NCBI RefSeq assembly: GCF_004348515.1
Contig: NZ_SMKH01000058.1
Coordinates: 1 to 32,030 of the forward strand
Length of the DNA: 32,030 nt
Direction: 5' to 3'
Origin: Actinomadura sp. KC345
GTDB lineage: Bacteria; Actinomycetota; Actinomycetes; Streptosporangiales; Streptosporangiaceae
A program made the translations under genes and the position numbers. The notes beneath the pieces were generated by a model. It searched no databases, was not told the origin of the DNA, and worked only from the letters and a program-made list of their open reading frames with translations. Of this stretch, positions 31,561 through 32,030 are shown one piece after another (position 1 is the first letter of the stretch; each line of letters opens with the position of its first letter).

Positions 31561-32030
31561 ATGAAGGACGCTCTGACCATCCACCGCGCGCTGCTGGAAT
31601 GGGAGGCCGTGCACGAGATCGTACGGCTGCCCATCGCGCTCGGCCACGCCGACGAACTGCCGAAGGCGCTCGGCCTGCCCGCGGACAGGTGCCTGGTGAC
31701 GCGCGTCTACACCTGCGAGGGCGCCTACGGGGGACGGCGCTTCCTGACCGGAGTGATCGTCCCGGCCGGCGAGCGCCCACCCATGGAGGCGGTGCGGCTC
31801 ACCCTGGGCGCCAGGAACGTCCGCCCTGCCTCTGCCGACGTCGTCAACGCCGTCACCGAGTACGCGGCGGGCCTGGTCTGCCCCCTGCTCCTCCCGGAGA
31901 CGATGCCCGTGTTCATCGACCAGCGAGTCATGGACACCCTCCCCGCCGACGACGTCATCTACACGGCGACCGGCGAAGCCTCCACCGCCCTGGGAATCCG
32001 GGGCCGCACCCTCTTCGCCCTCTCCCACGC
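31561..32030 (+). CDS. YbaK/prolyl-tRNA-editing-like protein, truncated by the window end
   Basis: The frame starting at ATG 31561 is open to the window edge (156 codons seen). It begins MKDALTIHRALLEWEAVHEI and continues RLPIALGHADELPKALGLP and CLVTRVYTCEG, typical of the YbaK/aminoacyl-tRNA deacylase fold, which clears mischarged tRNA such as Cys-tRNA(Pro) or Ala-tRNA(Pro). The family call is moderate, because the usual catalytic Lys motif cannot be placed with certainty in the visible part. GGAG lies a few bases before the ATG. It is divergent from cca, so two tRNA-related genes stand back to back. Confidence 0.7.
   Translation, partial: MKDALTIHRALLEWEAVHEIVRLPIALGHADELPKALGLPADRCLVTRVYTCEGAYGGRRFLTGVIVPAGERPPMEAVRLTLGARNVRPASADVVNAVTEYAAGLVCPLLLPETMPVFIDQRVMDTLPADDVIYTATGEASTALGIRGRTLFALSH

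Overview
This is a window of a high-GC actinomycete chromosome, probably from the Actinomadura/Thermomonosporaceae side of the Streptosporangiales. That placement is inferred from base composition, protein style and gene order, not from a database search. The core gene set (ino1, a padR gene, a DUF5318 gene, ponA-type penicillin-binding protein genes, a GT87-type membrane protein, rpsF-ssb-rpsR-rplI and dnaB) matches, with insertions and inversions, the origin-proximal block known as Rv0046c-Rv0058 in Mycobacterium tuberculosis. A phased DnaA-box-like cluster and a parS-like palindrome fit an origin-proximal position, but neither dnaA nor dnaN is present, so this is not shown to be oriC.

Layout. 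0.2-2.3 kb: a WYL regulator divergent from an epoxide hydrolase, with a palindromic operator candidate between them. 2.5-5.1 kb: replicative helicase dnaB (minus strand), split in its P-loop by a 423-residue intein with the marks of a class 3 intein and a damaged homing endonuclease. 5.1-5.4 kb: the DnaA-box-like array. 5.4-8.6 kb: a MATE exporter, a 62-residue gene whose start codon sits in a LexA-type SOS box, a Tat-exported PGRP-like amidase and a small membrane protein. 8.7-10.4 kb: the minus-strand operon rpsF-ssb-rpsR-rplI with a strong terminator. 10.6-14.4 kb: a second small gene next to an SOS-box-like site, a small membrane protein with a tandem repeat, endonuclease IV, a DUF4190 protein, an orphan barstar and a MerR regulator. 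14.5-22.6 kb: a polytopic GT87-type protein and two tandem class A PBPs with long disordered N-termini and Cys-containing tails. 22.8-25.1 kb: a divergent DUF5318 gene, PadR and inositol-phosphate synthase, with an operator array in front of padR. 25.3-32.0 kb: an orphan peptide-binding lipoprotein, an MFS exporter, bioA coupled to the CCA-adding enzyme, and a truncated YbaK-like gene.

How the parts relate. The window mixes replication and repair (dnaB, ssb, endonuclease IV, two SOS-type sites), translation (three ribosomal proteins, CCA enzyme, probable tRNA editing) and cell envelope (two PBPs, amidase, GT87-type protein, inositol supply). Many starts look leaderless: a -10-like hexamer lies 6-9 nt before the ATG or GTG. 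The most interesting signals are the P-loop class 3 intein, the two SOS-box start sites on small genes, the helically phased DnaA-box array in front of dnaB, and the paired PBPs with shared leaders and shared WWC tails. No tRNA, rRNA, CRISPR array, insertion sequence or prophage was seen.
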